From Prochlorococcus sp. AG-347-I19 (GTDB lineage Bacteria > Cyanobacteriota > Cyanobacteriia > PCC-6307 > Cyanobiaceae), in contig QCBO01000001.1 of NCBI GenBank assembly GCA_003279105.1, forward strand, positions 310,001-374,000: 64,000 nt of DNA. Reading direction: 5' to 3'. Of the stretch, positions 29,365 through 37,671 are shown piece after piece. Under the pieces are notes generated by a model. That model ran no database searches, was not told where the DNA came from, and was given only the letters and a program-made list of their open reading frames with translations. Made by a program: the position numbers and the translations under genes. Position 1 is the first letter of the stretch. Each line of letters starts with the position of its first letter.

Positions 29365-31947
29365 ATGAAAATAGTTCCAAGCGAATTCTCAAATTCTGCT
29401 TGGAACTGTTTTGTTTTTGCCAAAGAATTTGCTTATAAAAATTATCAACAAAATGTAGACTCTGATAATTTATTATTAGCTCTTATAAAAAATGACAATA
29501 TTACACAAAAGATTTTTAAAAAAAATAATGTAAATCTAAAAGATCTTCAGAAAGAAATAATTTCTTCATTAAATGCGAAGGCAAAAATGAAAAATAAACA
29601 AGATAATTTATATATTGGTGATACTCTTCACAAAATATTTTTGAAGGCGAATGATATTAAAAATACTTTAAATGATGTAGTGATATCAACAGAACACTTA
29701 GTTTACAGTTTCACTTATGATAAAAAATATGGATTTCAAATTTTAAATCAAAAAGGTATTCCAGAATTTCTTGAAATTATAAAGAAAATGAAGTCAGATC
29801 CGGCAGTAAAAAATGAATTTAATAGTTCTAATGAGTCTTTGGAAAAATATGGTATTGATCTAACTCAATCTGCACGAAATGGGGTTTTAGACCCTGTTAT
29901 TGGTAGGGATGAAGAGATTAGAAGAACAATTCAAATATTGAGTAGAAGAACAAAAAATAATCCAGTTCTTATTGGAGAACCTGGGGTTGGGAAAACAGCC
30001 ATTGTAGAAGGGTTAGCTCAAAGAATTATTAATGGCGATGTACCTTCTGCGCTACAAGATAGGAAACTAATTTCATTAGATATGGGTTCACTTTTAGCTG
30101 GAGCAAAATATCGTGGAGAATTTGAAGAAAGAATAAAAAATATTCTAAAGAAAGTGAAAGAATCAGACGGTAAGATTATTCTTTTTATTGATGAAATTCA
30201 TACGGTAGTTGGTGCAGGAGCTAGTGGAGGTTCTTTAGATGCAAGCAATCTATTAAAACCAATGCTTGCAAGAGGAGAACTTAGATGTATTGGTGCTACA
30301 ACTATTAATGAACATAAACAAAATATAGAAAAAGATCCTGCTTTAGAACGAAGATTTCAAAAGATAAAAGTTGATGCTCCTTCAATAGAAGATACTGTAT
30401 CAATTTTAAGAGGATTGAGAGAAAGATACGAAGTTCATCATAGTGTGAGAATCTCTGATAATGCTTTAGTTGCTGCTGCAACCCTTAGCGAAAGATATAT
30501 TAACGATAGATTTCTGCCTGACAAAGCAATAGATCTAATCGATGAAGCAGCCTCAAGATTAAATATGGTCATAACTTCCAAACCTGAAGAAATTGATGAG
30601 ATTGATCGAAAAGTTCTACAGTTTGAGATGGAAAAATTATCTTTAAAAAGAGAAACGGATGATTTTTCTATAGAAAGATTAAAAAAAATCAATAATGAAC
30701 TCATATCCCTTAAAGATAAACAGGCAGAATTAGGCGCTCAATGGAAAAAAGAAAAAGATGAAATTGATGAGATTAGCACCGTAAAAGAAGAAATTGAATC
30801 TGTTCAATTGCAAATAGATCAAGCCAAAAGGAGTTTTGACCTCAACAAAGCAGCAGAATTAGAATTTGGAACCTTAAATTCTTTGCAAAAAAAATTGAAA
30901 GAAAAAAGTGAGTCCCTTGTAAATTCTCAAAAAAATGGAGATACAAGTCTTTTAAGACAAGAGGTAACTTTTGATGATATTGCAGAAGTTGTCTCAAAGT
31001 GGACCTCTATTCCAGTACAGAACTTAAACCAGTCAGAAAAAGATAAACTCTTGAGCCTCGAGTCAATCCTTAAAGAAAAAATTATTGGTCAAGATATAGC
31101 AATTAGGGCAGTTGCAGATTCCATTAAGAGATCAAGGACTGGTCTTAATGATCCAAGCAAGCCATTAGCCAGTTTTCTCTTTTTAGGTCCAACTGGTGTT
31201 GGAAAAACAGAGCTAAGTAAAGTAACAGCCAAAATAATATTCGATTCAAATTCTTCAATTACAAGACTAGATATGTCTGAATATATGGAAAAGCATTCAG
31301 TGAGCAAAATTATAGGTGCGCCTCCTGGATATTTAGGTTTCGAATCAGGCGGTCAACTAACTGAGGCTGTACGCAAAAATCCTTATTCATTAATACTCCT
31401 AGATGAAATAGAGAAAGCTCACAAAGATATTTTAGATATTCTCTTACAGGTTCTTGATGATGGAATCATTACTGATGGTCAAGGTCGTACAATCAATTTC
31501 AAAAATTCAATCATTGTTCTCACAAGTAATTTAGGAAGTCAATCAATAAATGATTTATCAGTTAGAAAAGAAGATACAAATGAAATTAAAAAAGTTGTAG
31601 ATAATGAAATTAAAAAATTTTTCAAGCCTGAGTTTTTAAATCGACTTGATGAAATAGTTATTTTTAATAATTTAGAATTAAATGATATAAAAGAAATTGC
31701 AAAAATACAGCTTCAACATTTAGAAAAAAGACTTAACAAAAAAAACTTAAAATTCAAAATTACGGATGAAGCAATTAACAAACTTATCGAAAATAGTTTC
31801 GATCATGTCTATGGTGCAAGGCCTTTAAAAAGAATTATTCAAAAACAAATTGAGACAAAAATTTCAAATAATATATTGAATAATCATTACCTTAATAAAG
31901 ACGAGATTAATATTTATCTTATTAATGGAGAGATAATTGTTGATTAA
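29365..31947 (+). CDS. clpB: ClpB-type AAA+ disaggregase, divergent paralog
   Basis: A Hsp100 chaperone of 860 residues with a Clp N-terminal domain, two AAA+ modules and a coiled-coil middle domain (about residues 405-540). Walker A boxes are G-E-P-G-V-G-K-T-A at 204-212 and G-P-T-G-V-G-K-T-E at 608-616. No ClpP-binding I/L-G-F/L tripeptide was noticed, favouring ClpB over ClpA/C. The N-terminal domain (for example W-N-C-F-V-F-A-K) diverges from that of the canonical ClpB, so this may be the second ClpB that many cyanobacteria carry. The start is the ATG at 29365; a TTG precedes it directly. Confidence 0.88.
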   Translation: MKIVPSEFSNSAWNCFVFAKEFAYKNYQQNVDSDNLLLALIKNDNITQKIFKKNNVNLKDLQKEIISSLNAKAKMKNKQDNLYIGDTLHKIFLKANDIKNTLNDVVISTEHLVYSFTYDKKYGFQILNQKGIPEFLEIIKKMKSDPAVKNEFNSSNESLEKYGIDLTQSARNGVLDPVIGRDEEIRRTIQILSRRTKNNPVLIGEPGVGKTAIVEGLAQRIINGDVPSALQDRKLISLDMGSLLAGAKYRGEFEERIKNILKKVKESDGKIILFIDEIHTVVGAGASGGSLDASNLLKPMLARGELRCIGATTINEHKQNIEKDPALERRFQKIKVDAPSIEDTVSILRGLRERYEVHHSVRISDNALVAAATLSERYINDRFLPDKAIDLIDEAASRLNMVITSKPEEIDEIDRKVLQFEMEKLSLKRETDDFSIERLKKINNELISLKDKQAELGAQWKKEKDEIDEISTVKEEIESVQLQIDQAKRSFDLNKAAELEFGTLNSLQKKLKEKSESLVNSQKNGDTSLLRQEVTFDDIAEVVSKWTSIPVQNLNQSEKDKLLSLESILKEKIIGQDIAIRAVADSIKRSRTGLNDPSKPLASFLFLGPTGVGKTELSKVTAKIIFDSNSSITRLDMSEYMEKHSVSKIIGAPPGYLGFESGGQLTEAVRKNPYSLILLDEIEKAHKDILDILLQVLDDGIITDGQGRTINFKNSIIVLTSNLGSQSINDLSVRKEDTNEIKKVVDNEIKKFFKPEFLNRLDEIVIFNNLELNDIKEIAKIQLQHLEKRLNKKNLKFKITDEAINKLIENSFDHVYGARPLKRIIQKQIETKISNNILNNHYLNKDEINIYLINGEIIVD

Positions 31948-31995
31948 ATATCTAATTAAAGAATCCTATATGACTTTAAAATTAACAACTTTAAT

Positions 31996-32466
31996 CTAAG
32001 ATTTGAACCAATCAGGAATTTCCTCAAAACTTGCTTTATTCGATTTATTTTCCTTTGATTCTGTTTTCCAACAACATGTTCTGCCCTTATCCTTATCCTG
32101 TAAGTATTCATTAGCCCATCTCCAAATTAATTCAGAGGTGAACTCCATTCCCACATTATCCATAATTCTCAGATCTAAAGCATCTAAGTCATGTAATTTT
32201 TCCCAGTAATTCAGCAAAGGATCATCTTTATTTATTAGAAAAGTATGGTCAAATTGCTCCTTTAGTCTATTTTCTAGGGGCTTTAGACTTGAAAAATCGA
32301 CAACAAAACCATTTAGGTCTAATTTTTTTGCAGTGAACCAAAAGGTGAAAGATCTTGAATATCCATGCACAAATCTGCAGTGGCCTTCATGGCGCCATTG
32401 CCTATGTGAACAAGGAAAATCCTCGTAACTTTTGCTGCATGAAAATTTCAGAGAATGAATATACAT
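31996..32466 (-). CDS. 6-pyruvoyl-tetrahydropterin synthase-like (QueD superfamily)
   Basis: A 156-residue T-fold protein. The family core is recognisable: an H-C-R-F-V-H-G-Y-S stretch (about residues 28-36) aligns with the C-x-x-x-H-G-H box holding the catalytic Cys and zinc ligands, and F-D-H-T-F-L (about 71-76) with the conserved D-H-x-x-L. The second histidine of H-G-H is tyrosine here, and the usual A-A-H-R-L is replaced by a C-S-H-R-Q-W segment. Metal site and reaction may therefore differ from QueD. The ATG at 32466 is preferred to the TTG one codon earlier. It is convergent with clpB and divergent from hisIE. Confidence 0.7.
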   Translation of the reverse strand: MYIHSLKFSCSKSYEDFPCSHRQWRHEGHCRFVHGYSRSFTFWFTAKKLDLNGFVVDFSSLKPLENRLKEQFDHTFLINKDDPLLNYWEKLHDLDALDLRIMDNVGMEFTSELIWRWANEYLQDKDKGRTCCWKTESKENKSNKASFEEIPDWFKS

Positions 32467-32529
32467 CAATTAACTGTTAGGATAATTTTTAATAAAACAT
32501 ATTGAGTAGGATTTAACATAACGAACATA

Positions 32530-33189
32530 ATGACTTATTCAACTAATTTTTCGATAGAGGATCTACGCTTTGATAATTATGGATTAATACCTGCAATAGC
32601 ACAAGATTGGCTTGACGGATCAATTCTCATGCTTGCTTGGATGAACAAAGAATCTTTGACAATGACACTTGAAACCAAAAACGTTCATTATTGGAGTAGA
32701 TCAAGATCCGAAATTTGGAGAAAAGGAGCTACAAGTGGAAGCACCCAAATACTTAAGGAGATAAGATTCGACTGCGATAATGATGCACTAATCCTGTTGA
32801 TTGAACAAAATGGTTCAGGAGCATGTCACACTGGGGAAAAAAGTTGTTTTTTCAACGAAATCCAAATTAATCAAAGCGATAAAAAAGAGAAAAAAACAAC
32901 TCCCTTCTCAAATGTTTGCTCTGATTTATTCAATACAATTAACGAAAGATCAATAAATCCCTCAGAAAAAAGTTACACAAATCATTTATTAACAAAAGGC
33001 AGTAATACTATTTTGAAAAAAATAGGAGAGGAATCTGCAGAATTTATAATGGCTTGCAAAGATAATGATAAGAATTCAATCTCAAATGAAGCTGCCGATT
33101 TAATTTATCATCTGCAAGTAGCCCTTATGCATAAAGGCGTTGAGTGGAGAGATGTACTTGCTGTTCTAGAATCAAGAAGAAAAAATTAA
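32530..33189 (+). CDS. hisIE: Bifunctional phosphoribosyl-AMP cyclohydrolase / phosphoribosyl-ATP pyrophosphatase
   Basis: Catalyses steps 2 and 3 of histidine synthesis. The N-terminal HisI domain (about 1-115) has M-L-A-W-M-N, the metal site D-C-D-N-D (Asp-Cys-Asp-x-Asp) and G-A-C-H-T-G. The C-terminal HisE domain (about 130-219) has G-E-E-S-A-E and E-A-A-D-L-I-Y-H. 219 residues fits a fused HisIE. It is divergent from the PTPS-like gene over a 63-bp spacer. Confidence 0.95.
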   Translation: MTYSTNFSIEDLRFDNYGLIPAIAQDWLDGSILMLAWMNKESLTMTLETKNVHYWSRSRSEIWRKGATSGSTQILKEIRFDCDNDALILLIEQNGSGACHTGEKSCFFNEIQINQSDKKEKKTTPFSNVCSDLFNTINERSINPSEKSYTNHLLTKGSNTILKKIGEESAEFIMACKDNDKNSISNEAADLIYHLQVALMHKGVEWRDVLAVLESRRKN

Positions 33190-33245
33190 ATAATTAAAAT
33201 TTACAATATATTGTTTTAAAAAATTTTTAATTTTCAAAAATAATG

Positions 33246-33270
33246 TTAATTAATTATTAATTAATTATTA
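33246..33270. repeat. 11-bp AT tandem repeat before sigma factor gene
   Basis: Two exact head-to-tail copies of TTAATTAATTA (33246-33256 and 33257-33267), followed by the first three bases of a third. It lies in the 140-bp gap between hisIE and the sigma-factor gene, about 30 bp upstream of the candidate -10. The period is close to one helical turn, as in intrinsically bent AT DNA. Function unknown. Confidence 0.5.
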
Positions 33271-33296
33271 CATGTATGGCTTATTACTGAATTGAC

Positions 33297-33332
33297 TATA
33301 AGTTAAATATATTAACAGTGAGGTAAATCGTG
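33297..33332 (+). promoter_or_regulatory. Candidate -10 and Shine-Dalgarno of the sigma factor gene
   Basis: TATAAG at 33297-33302 resembles a -10 element. GAGGT at 33320-33324 is a good ribosome site, ending 5 bases before the GTG start at 33330. Most genes in this window lack such a site, so it helps fix the GTG start. I saw no convincing -35. Confidence 0.4.
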
Positions 33333-34253
33333 AGTTCATTAAGCGATTTTCTTGGTGAAATAGGTCGTCATCAACTTTTGACTCCCGAAAGAGAACTCAC
33401 AATGGGCAGAAAAGTCCAAGAAATGGTTGTACTAATTAATAGATGTCAAGAGGCAGGAGGGAAAGGCCCTGCTTGTGAATACTCCGAAGCTGAGAGAAAA
33501 AAGATCAAAATTGGTGAAAAAGCTAAAAACGAGATGATAACAGCCAACCTAAGGCTAGTTGTCAACCTTGCCAAGAGATACCAGGGGAAAGGATTAGAAT
33601 TACTTGACTTAATTCAAGAGGGAACATTAGGTCTTACAAGGGCTGTAGAAAAATATGATCCCTCTAGAGGGCATAGATTTTCTACCTATGCTTATTGGTG
33701 GATTAGGCAAGGTTTAAATAGAGCATTGTCAACTCAAAGTAGAACGATAAGGATTCCTGTTAACATTAATGAAAAACTTACAAAACTAAGATCAGCAAAA
33801 TCAAAGCTTATGCAACTTAAGGGTATTCCACCCAATAGTGATGAGCTAGCTGAGGAAATGAAAATAACCAAAGAGGAAATTGACGAACTCCTTTCTTGTG
33901 AATTGAGAAGCATCACAGTTAGTCTCCAAGGTACTGTTAAATCAAAATCAGATCCTTCCGAATTAGTTGATATTCTTCCAAGTGATCAAACTCCCCCAAT
34001 GGAATTAGCCGAATTAGCCGAAAGGACAGCCTCGGCTTGGAAGTTATTAGATAAAGCAAATTTAACTGAGAAAGAAAGAAAGATAGTAAGCCTAAGATTT
34101 GGTTTAGACGGCTCAAATGAGTGGAGAACTTTAGCTGAAGTTGCGAGACATATGAGTTGTAGCAGGGAATATTGCCGACAAGTTGTTCAACGTGCTTTAA
34201 GAAAACTTAGAAAAGCAGGAATACAGAATGGATTAGTTGATAGTATTAGCTAA
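33330..34253 (+). CDS. Group 2 RNA polymerase sigma factor (sigma-70 family)
   Basis: A 307-residue alternative sigma factor. Regions 1.2, 2, 3 and 4 are present but not the long acidic 1.1 of the primary sigma. Region 2 is clear: D-L-I-Q-E-G-T-L-G-L, then Y-A-Y-W-W-I-R-Q (about residues 90-132), and so is the region 4 helix-turn-helix with S-R-E-Y-C-R-Q-V (about 275-282). It begins with GTG, supported by a GAGG ribosome site. Cyanobacterial group 2 sigmas control stress, light and circadian responses; which one this is cannot be told here. YkvA and HTH genes follow on the same strand. Confidence 0.92.
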   Translation: MSSLSDFLGEIGRHQLLTPERELTMGRKVQEMVVLINRCQEAGGKGPACEYSEAERKKIKIGEKAKNEMITANLRLVVNLAKRYQGKGLELLDLIQEGTLGLTRAVEKYDPSRGHRFSTYAYWWIRQGLNRALSTQSRTIRIPVNINEKLTKLRSAKSKLMQLKGIPPNSDELAEEMKITKEEIDELLSCELRSITVSLQGTVKSKSDPSELVDILPSDQTPPMELAELAERTASAWKLLDKANLTEKERKIVSLRFGLDGSNEWRTLAEVARHMSCSREYCRQVVQRALRKLRKAGIQNGLVDSIS

Positions 34254-34291
34254 AAATTCTATTAAAAATATTTTAAATTTCATTTATAAGG

Positions 34292-34660
34292 ATGAAAGAG
34301 AATTACAAAACCCAAGAAAAAATCTATGATGCCGAAGTTTTAGAGAGTTCAACATTTGATGAAAATATCATTATCAAGATTCTTATTAAAGCAGGAAGAA
34401 CAATTGCCAAGCCTGCCTTAGAAGTTTTGGAGATGGCTATAGATCCTTATACTCCAGCACAAGCAAGAGTTTCATTAATGGCTGCTCTAGCATATTTGAT
34501 TATGCCATTTGATCTTTTCCCTGACTTTATGCCCCTAGTTGGTTTTAGTGATGATTTTGTAGCTCTCACAGCAGTACTCAGTATATGGAGCAAATACATG
34601 ACTCCCTCAATAAGAGCAAGAGCAGAAAATAAGCTTAATAAGTTGTTTCCTTTCTATTAA
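34292..34660 (+). CDS. YkvA family (DUF1232) membrane protein
   Basis: A 122-residue protein whose second half holds the DUF1232 core, A-Y-L-I-M-P-F-D-L-F-P-D-F-M-P (about residues 68-82), followed by a hydrophobic D-D-F-V-A-L-T-A-V-L. The first 40 residues are polar. DUF1232 proteins are small membrane-associated proteins of unknown role. It is downstream of the sigma gene by 38 bp, and its stop codon directly abuts the ATG of the next gene, so those two are surely cotranscribed. Confidence 0.8.
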   Translation: MKENYKTQEKIYDAEVLESSTFDENIIIKILIKAGRTIAKPALEVLEMAIDPYTPAQARVSLMAALAYLIMPFDLFPDFMPLVGFSDDFVALTAVLSIWSKYMTPSIRARAENKLNKLFPFY

Positions 34661-34981
34661 ATGAGTAAATTATCTATACAGGAAGAAAAAGAACTAGTCT
34701 CCTTCATTAAAGATTGGTTAAAATCGCATGGATTTACCCAAAAAGACTTAGCAAATGAATTAAATATTAAATCGAGCAGAACCTCGGAGATTATTCTCAA
34801 AATTAAAGAATTATATAAAAAAGGGGGCATGTTCAATATTGCAAAAAATCTTATAAAGATTGAGCAAAAATGGTTAAACAATATCAATAACGATTATCGA
34901 GAAACAAAACAAACGCCACCATATAATCAATTAGATATCGACTCATTAGTAAACCAGATGAATCAAGATACTAATAAATAA
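34661..34981 (+). CDS. Small helix-turn-helix protein
   Basis: A 106-residue soluble protein, not assigned to a named family. Residues 13-45 (W-L-K-S-H-G-F-T-Q-K-D-L-A-N-E-L) look like the first part of a helix-turn-helix, with S-S-R-T-S-E-I as recognition helix. The rest is helical, with a polar N/Q-rich tail. It starts with no gap after the YkvA gene. DNA binding is a pattern-based inference. Confidence 0.6.
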   Translation: MSKLSIQEEKELVSFIKDWLKSHGFTQKDLANELNIKSSRTSEIILKIKELYKKGGMFNIAKNLIKIEQKWLNNINNDYRETKQTPPYNQLDIDSLVNQMNQDTNK

Positions 34982-35166
34982 ATTTTATTTAAAATATTAT
35001 ATTTTTAATTAAAAAAGATATGAGCTCTTAAAACTAATCTTTAAATTAATATCGTTTTAACTCCTAGATATGATATTTAATTGAATTATTAAAGCAAAAA
35101 TATTATCTATTATTGGTTCTTTTTAATTAATAGTTAATAATTACTAAATTTTTTCATAAATCATAT

Positions 35167-35436
35167 TTAAAATGCCTGAATCCAGGGGTAAATATCATAA
35201 TTAATCCATATACCTTTTTCCCAATATATATCCCCCTCAATGAGATCTTTCAACTCATTTACATCATTAGCATTAAAAATTCCAAACAAATATTTGGTAC
35301 ATTTTGTTGGCCCTAATGTAACTAAAATATCTTGATCTTTTAAGTTTTTAAGTCTATTAAGATGTTGTTCACGAAATGGTTCCCTTTTAGAAATTGCATC
35401 TTCACAGTACCTTCCAAAAACTACAAACTTTTCCAT
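35167..35436 (-). CDS. YCII-related domain protein
   Basis: An 89-residue single-domain protein of the YCII family (ferredoxin-like fold). Features are F-V-V-F-G-R-Y near the start, R-E-P-F-R-E-Q-H-L (histidine about residue 25), a central D-I-L-V-T-L-G-P, and the closing D-P-W-type segment D-I-Y-P-W-I. I start at the ATG at 35436 because the additional upstream residues in frame are hydrophobic and unlike the family. Biochemical role unknown. About 185 bp of AT-rich sequence before it (34982-35166) holds nothing I can identify. Confidence 0.75.
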   Translation of the reverse strand: MEKFVVFGRYCEDAISKREPFREQHLNRLKNLKDQDILVTLGPTKCTKYLFGIFNANDVNELKDLIEGDIYWEKGIWINYDIYPWIQAF

Positions 35437-35533
35437 TTTTAAATATAAATAATAGAATAAATACATACTAAATAATTGCATATATTACACGCAAATTGCT
35501 ATGTTATTTAATACAACTTTCTTATAATTAATT

Positions 35534-35890
35534 ATGCTAACTGGAAGCGATCTCCTTGCAAAAGTTAAAGAACTTGGTGATGTTAGCAAATCTGAGCTAG
35601 TTCGCGCCTGTGGTTATGTTTCCACTAAGAAAAACGGAAGTGAACGCTTAAACTTTACCGCATTCTATGAAGCACTTTTAGAAGCAAAAGGGGTTAATCT
35701 TGGTGACTCTGGAGTTGCGGGTATTGGGAAAGGTGGAAGAAAACTTAGTTATATAGCTACAGTACAAGGCAATGGGAATCTTCTGATTGGGAAAGCATAT
35801 ACAGCACTTCTTGATTTAAAAGCAGGTGATGAATTCGAAATTAAGCTTGGAAGGAAGCAAATCAGATTATTACCTACAGAAGAATCTTAA
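35534..35890 (+). CDS. CyAbrB transcriptional regulator
   Basis: A 118-residue cyanobacterial AbrB-like DNA-binding protein. The N-terminal half (L-L-A-K-V-K-E-L-G, then L-V-R-A-C-G-Y) and the C-terminal swapped-hairpin-type half (A-L-L-D-L-K-A-G-D-E-F-E-I-K-L-G-R-K-Q-I) fit the family. CyAbrBs adjust carbon/nitrogen balance genes, including inorganic-carbon uptake, in model cyanobacteria. A TATAAT at 35523-35528 lies only 5 bases before the ATG, so the mRNA might be leaderless if that is the -10. It is convergent with trpA. Confidence 0.9.
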   Translation: MLTGSDLLAKVKELGDVSKSELVRACGYVSTKKNGSERLNFTAFYEALLEAKGVNLGDSGVAGIGKGGRKLSYIATVQGNGNLLIGKAYTALLDLKAGDEFEIKLGRKQIRLLPTEES

Positions 35891-35977
35891 AGACAAAAAA
35901 ACAAATTGGTTATATTATTTTTTTAATTATTTTTCAATAATTAATTTTTTTAATTAATAAAAAAAAGTATCTTTCAT

Positions 35978-36820
35978 TTATTTTTTTTGATCAGCAGCTA
36001 AACGCATTTCTTTACAAAATTCACCAACATGATCGACAACATCTTTTTCACTAGAACTAGAAATTCGTTTTACAAATGCACTCCCAATAATTACCCCATC
36101 TGCTCCCCACTCACGAACTTTATTAACATGTTCTGGAGTGGATATTCCAAAACCAACAGCAATTGGATTGCTATTTACATCTTTTAATTTAGAGATAAGA
36201 CTTTCTACTCTATTTTCCATTTTGTTTCTCTCTCCAGTGACACCAGTAACACTTACTAAATAAGTAAAGCCTTTTGTATGATCTGATATTTGTTTCATTC
36301 TTTCAAAAGGAGTAGTTGGAGCTACCAATAAAATTAAGTCCATAAAATGGCTACTTACTATTTTAGAAAATTTATAAGCTTCCTCTAAAGGGAGATCAGG
36401 AACTATTAGGCCAGAGACTCCAGCATTAGATGCCATCTCACAAAACTCTTCAAAGCCAAAACATAGTAATGGATTTAAGTAAGAAAAAAGGATGATGGGA
36501 ATATTTAATTTACCTTTTAAAGACTCTAAAAGTTTAATTACTTTTCTTAGGCTAGTGCCTGACTTTAAGGCGCGAGAGGCCGCCACTTGAATAACTGGTC
36601 CGTCTGCAAGTGGGTCACTGTAAGGGATACCTAATTCAATAAGGTCAGCTCCATTTTCTTGTAACTTTAATAAAATCTCAGACGTTATTTCAATATTGGG
36701 ATCCCCAGCCATTATAAAAGGCATCAAAGCTAATTTTTTTTTATTTTTTAACTCACAAAACATCTCATCTACCTTAGATAAAGATTCATTTTTAGTAATT
36801 TGCATTTTTTTATCTTTCAT
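35978..36820 (-). CDS. trpA: Tryptophan synthase alpha subunit
   Basis: Splits indole-3-glycerol phosphate to indole and glyceraldehyde 3-phosphate. The catalytic glutamate lies in L-I-E-L-G-I-P-Y-S-D-P-L-A-D-G-P (about residues 55-70), and the second acid D in L-I-V-P-D-L-P-L-E-E. It has 280 residues; the ATG five codons downstream is an alternative start. It lies 27 bp downstream of the DUF3007 gene and probably shares the ndhL transcript. Confidence 0.95.
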   Translation of the reverse strand: MKDKKMQITKNESLSKVDEMFCELKNKKKLALMPFIMAGDPNIEITSEILLKLQENGADLIELGIPYSDPLADGPVIQVAASRALKSGTSLRKVIKLLESLKGKLNIPIILFSYLNPLLCFGFEEFCEMASNAGVSGLIVPDLPLEEAYKFSKIVSSHFMDLILLVAPTTPFERMKQISDHTKGFTYLVSVTGVTGERNKMENRVESLISKLKDVNSNPIAVGFGISTPEHVNKVREWGADGVIIGSAFVKRISSSSEKDVVDHVGEFCKEMRLAADQKK

Positions 36821-36847
36821 AATTTTTAGATATCTTCTATGAAAAAT

Positions 36848-37168
36848 TTATATATTTTTTTCTAAATCTTCCATTAGTTTTTGCTGCTCTTCCCTTGACA
36901 ATGAGTTGAATTTGGTTTCTAGTTTATCATTAACAACTTTTTCATACTCTGTTCTATAACGCTTCCTTTGTTCCATAAAAGTCATTTTCCCATTTATAAC
37001 TCTATAAACATAAGATGTGACCCAAGTAATAACAATCAAAATCAAGATACAACTTGAGATAGTAGTGGCTGTAAAATTGTCGATCCCAATTTGCGGTGCA
37101 AATTTATAACCAATTAATCCTATTAATGAAAAAAATAAACCTAATTGTAAAACTTTTCCTTTTGTCAA
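36848..37168 (-). CDS. DUF3007 membrane protein
   Basis: A 106-residue protein with two membrane segments (about residues 8-25 and 32-52) and a charged C-terminal tail rich in K/E/R. It matches the DUF3007 family of cyanobacteria and plastid-bearing organisms. The start is TTG, 4 bp after the ndhL stop, so it is expressed with ndhL. A role in thylakoid complex assembly would fit the neighbour but is not shown by the sequence. Confidence 0.75.
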   Translation of the reverse strand: MTKGKVLQLGLFFSLIGLIGYKFAPQIGIDNFTATTISSCILILIVITWVTSYVYRVINGKMTFMEQRKRYRTEYEKVVNDKLETKFNSLSREEQQKLMEDLEKNI

Positions 37169-37172
37169 TTAT

Positions 37173-37406
37173 TTACCCTTTACCACTTCCTTTTAGTCTG
37201 AGATTTAAAAACGGAGAAAATAAAATTAAACCTGGAAAGAAAAGAAATACAAGGCCATAAATTCCGAATCTTTCAAATTTGCCCATAATATTCCATCTAT
37301 TATTCATCCAGTAAAATAGTAATAATGGAATAACTAATAAATAGGTAGAAATAATTCCAATGTAAGCAATTAAAGTAGCGGATGAATTATTGAAAAAACT
37401 TTCCAT
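37173..37406 (-). CDS. ndhL: NDH-1 subunit NdhL
   Basis: A 77-residue membrane protein with two hydrophobic segments (about residues 10-30 and 46-66) around the loop [19 protein letters not shown]. This loop is the hallmark of NdhL (formerly IctA), a cyanobacteria/plastid-specific subunit needed for NDH-1 function and inorganic carbon uptake. It leads a short operon with DUF3007 and trpA. The upstream gap holds tRNA-Leu on the same strand. Confidence 0.88.
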   Translation of the reverse strand: MESFFNNSSATLIAYIGIISTYLLVIPLLLFYWMNNRWNIMGKFERFGIYGLVFLFFPGLILFSPFLNLRLKGSGKG

Positions 37407-37464
37407 TTTGATTTATGGTTGCTTAGTTAAAACATAACAACTATTGGAAGTTATCGTCAGAACT

Positions 37465-37474
37465 AAAAAAAAAA
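37465..37474 (-). terminator. T10 run downstream of tRNA-Leu
   Basis: Ten consecutive T residues on the minus strand, beginning 11 bases after the 3' end of the tRNA-Leu gene and ending about 58 bases before the ndhL start. It could end the tRNA transcript with the tRNA structure acting as the hairpin, separating it from ndhL. No independent GC stem precedes it, so the call is tentative. Confidence 0.35.
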
Positions 37475-37485
37475 TAATTAAGTAA

Positions 37486-37571
37486 TGGGAGTGGGGGGAC
37501 TTGAACCCCCACGAGCTAAATCGCTCGACGGATTTTAAGTCCGGCGCGTCTACCAATTCCGCCACACTCCC
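37486..37571 (-). tRNA. tRNA-Leu (UAA)
   Basis: An 86-nt type II tRNA. The 7-bp acceptor GGGAGTG/CACTCCC closes perfectly with discriminator A. It has a D-arm with G-G-T-A-G-A, an anticodon loop CTTAAAA with anticodon TAA (37535-37537), a long variable arm CGAGC-ATTTA-type GCTCG stem, and a GGGGG/CCCCC T-stem around TTCAAGT. The CCA end is not encoded. The anticodon loop is uninterrupted, so the group I intron found in this tRNA in many cyanobacteria and plastids is absent. Confidence 0.97.
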
Positions 37572-37671
37572 ATAAGGAATTTGCGCTTTCTAATCGTAGC
37601 CGAAAGAAACCCATTTAACCAAGAAAAATTGGAATATTTACACTTTTAATTGTCCGATTAAATCTAATTTT

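Noticed and set aside
35940-35958. AT-only inverted repeat between CyAbrB and trpA as a bidirectional terminator
   Set aside because: Stem ATTAATT/AATTAAT has no GC pair and is expected by chance in such AT-rich DNA.
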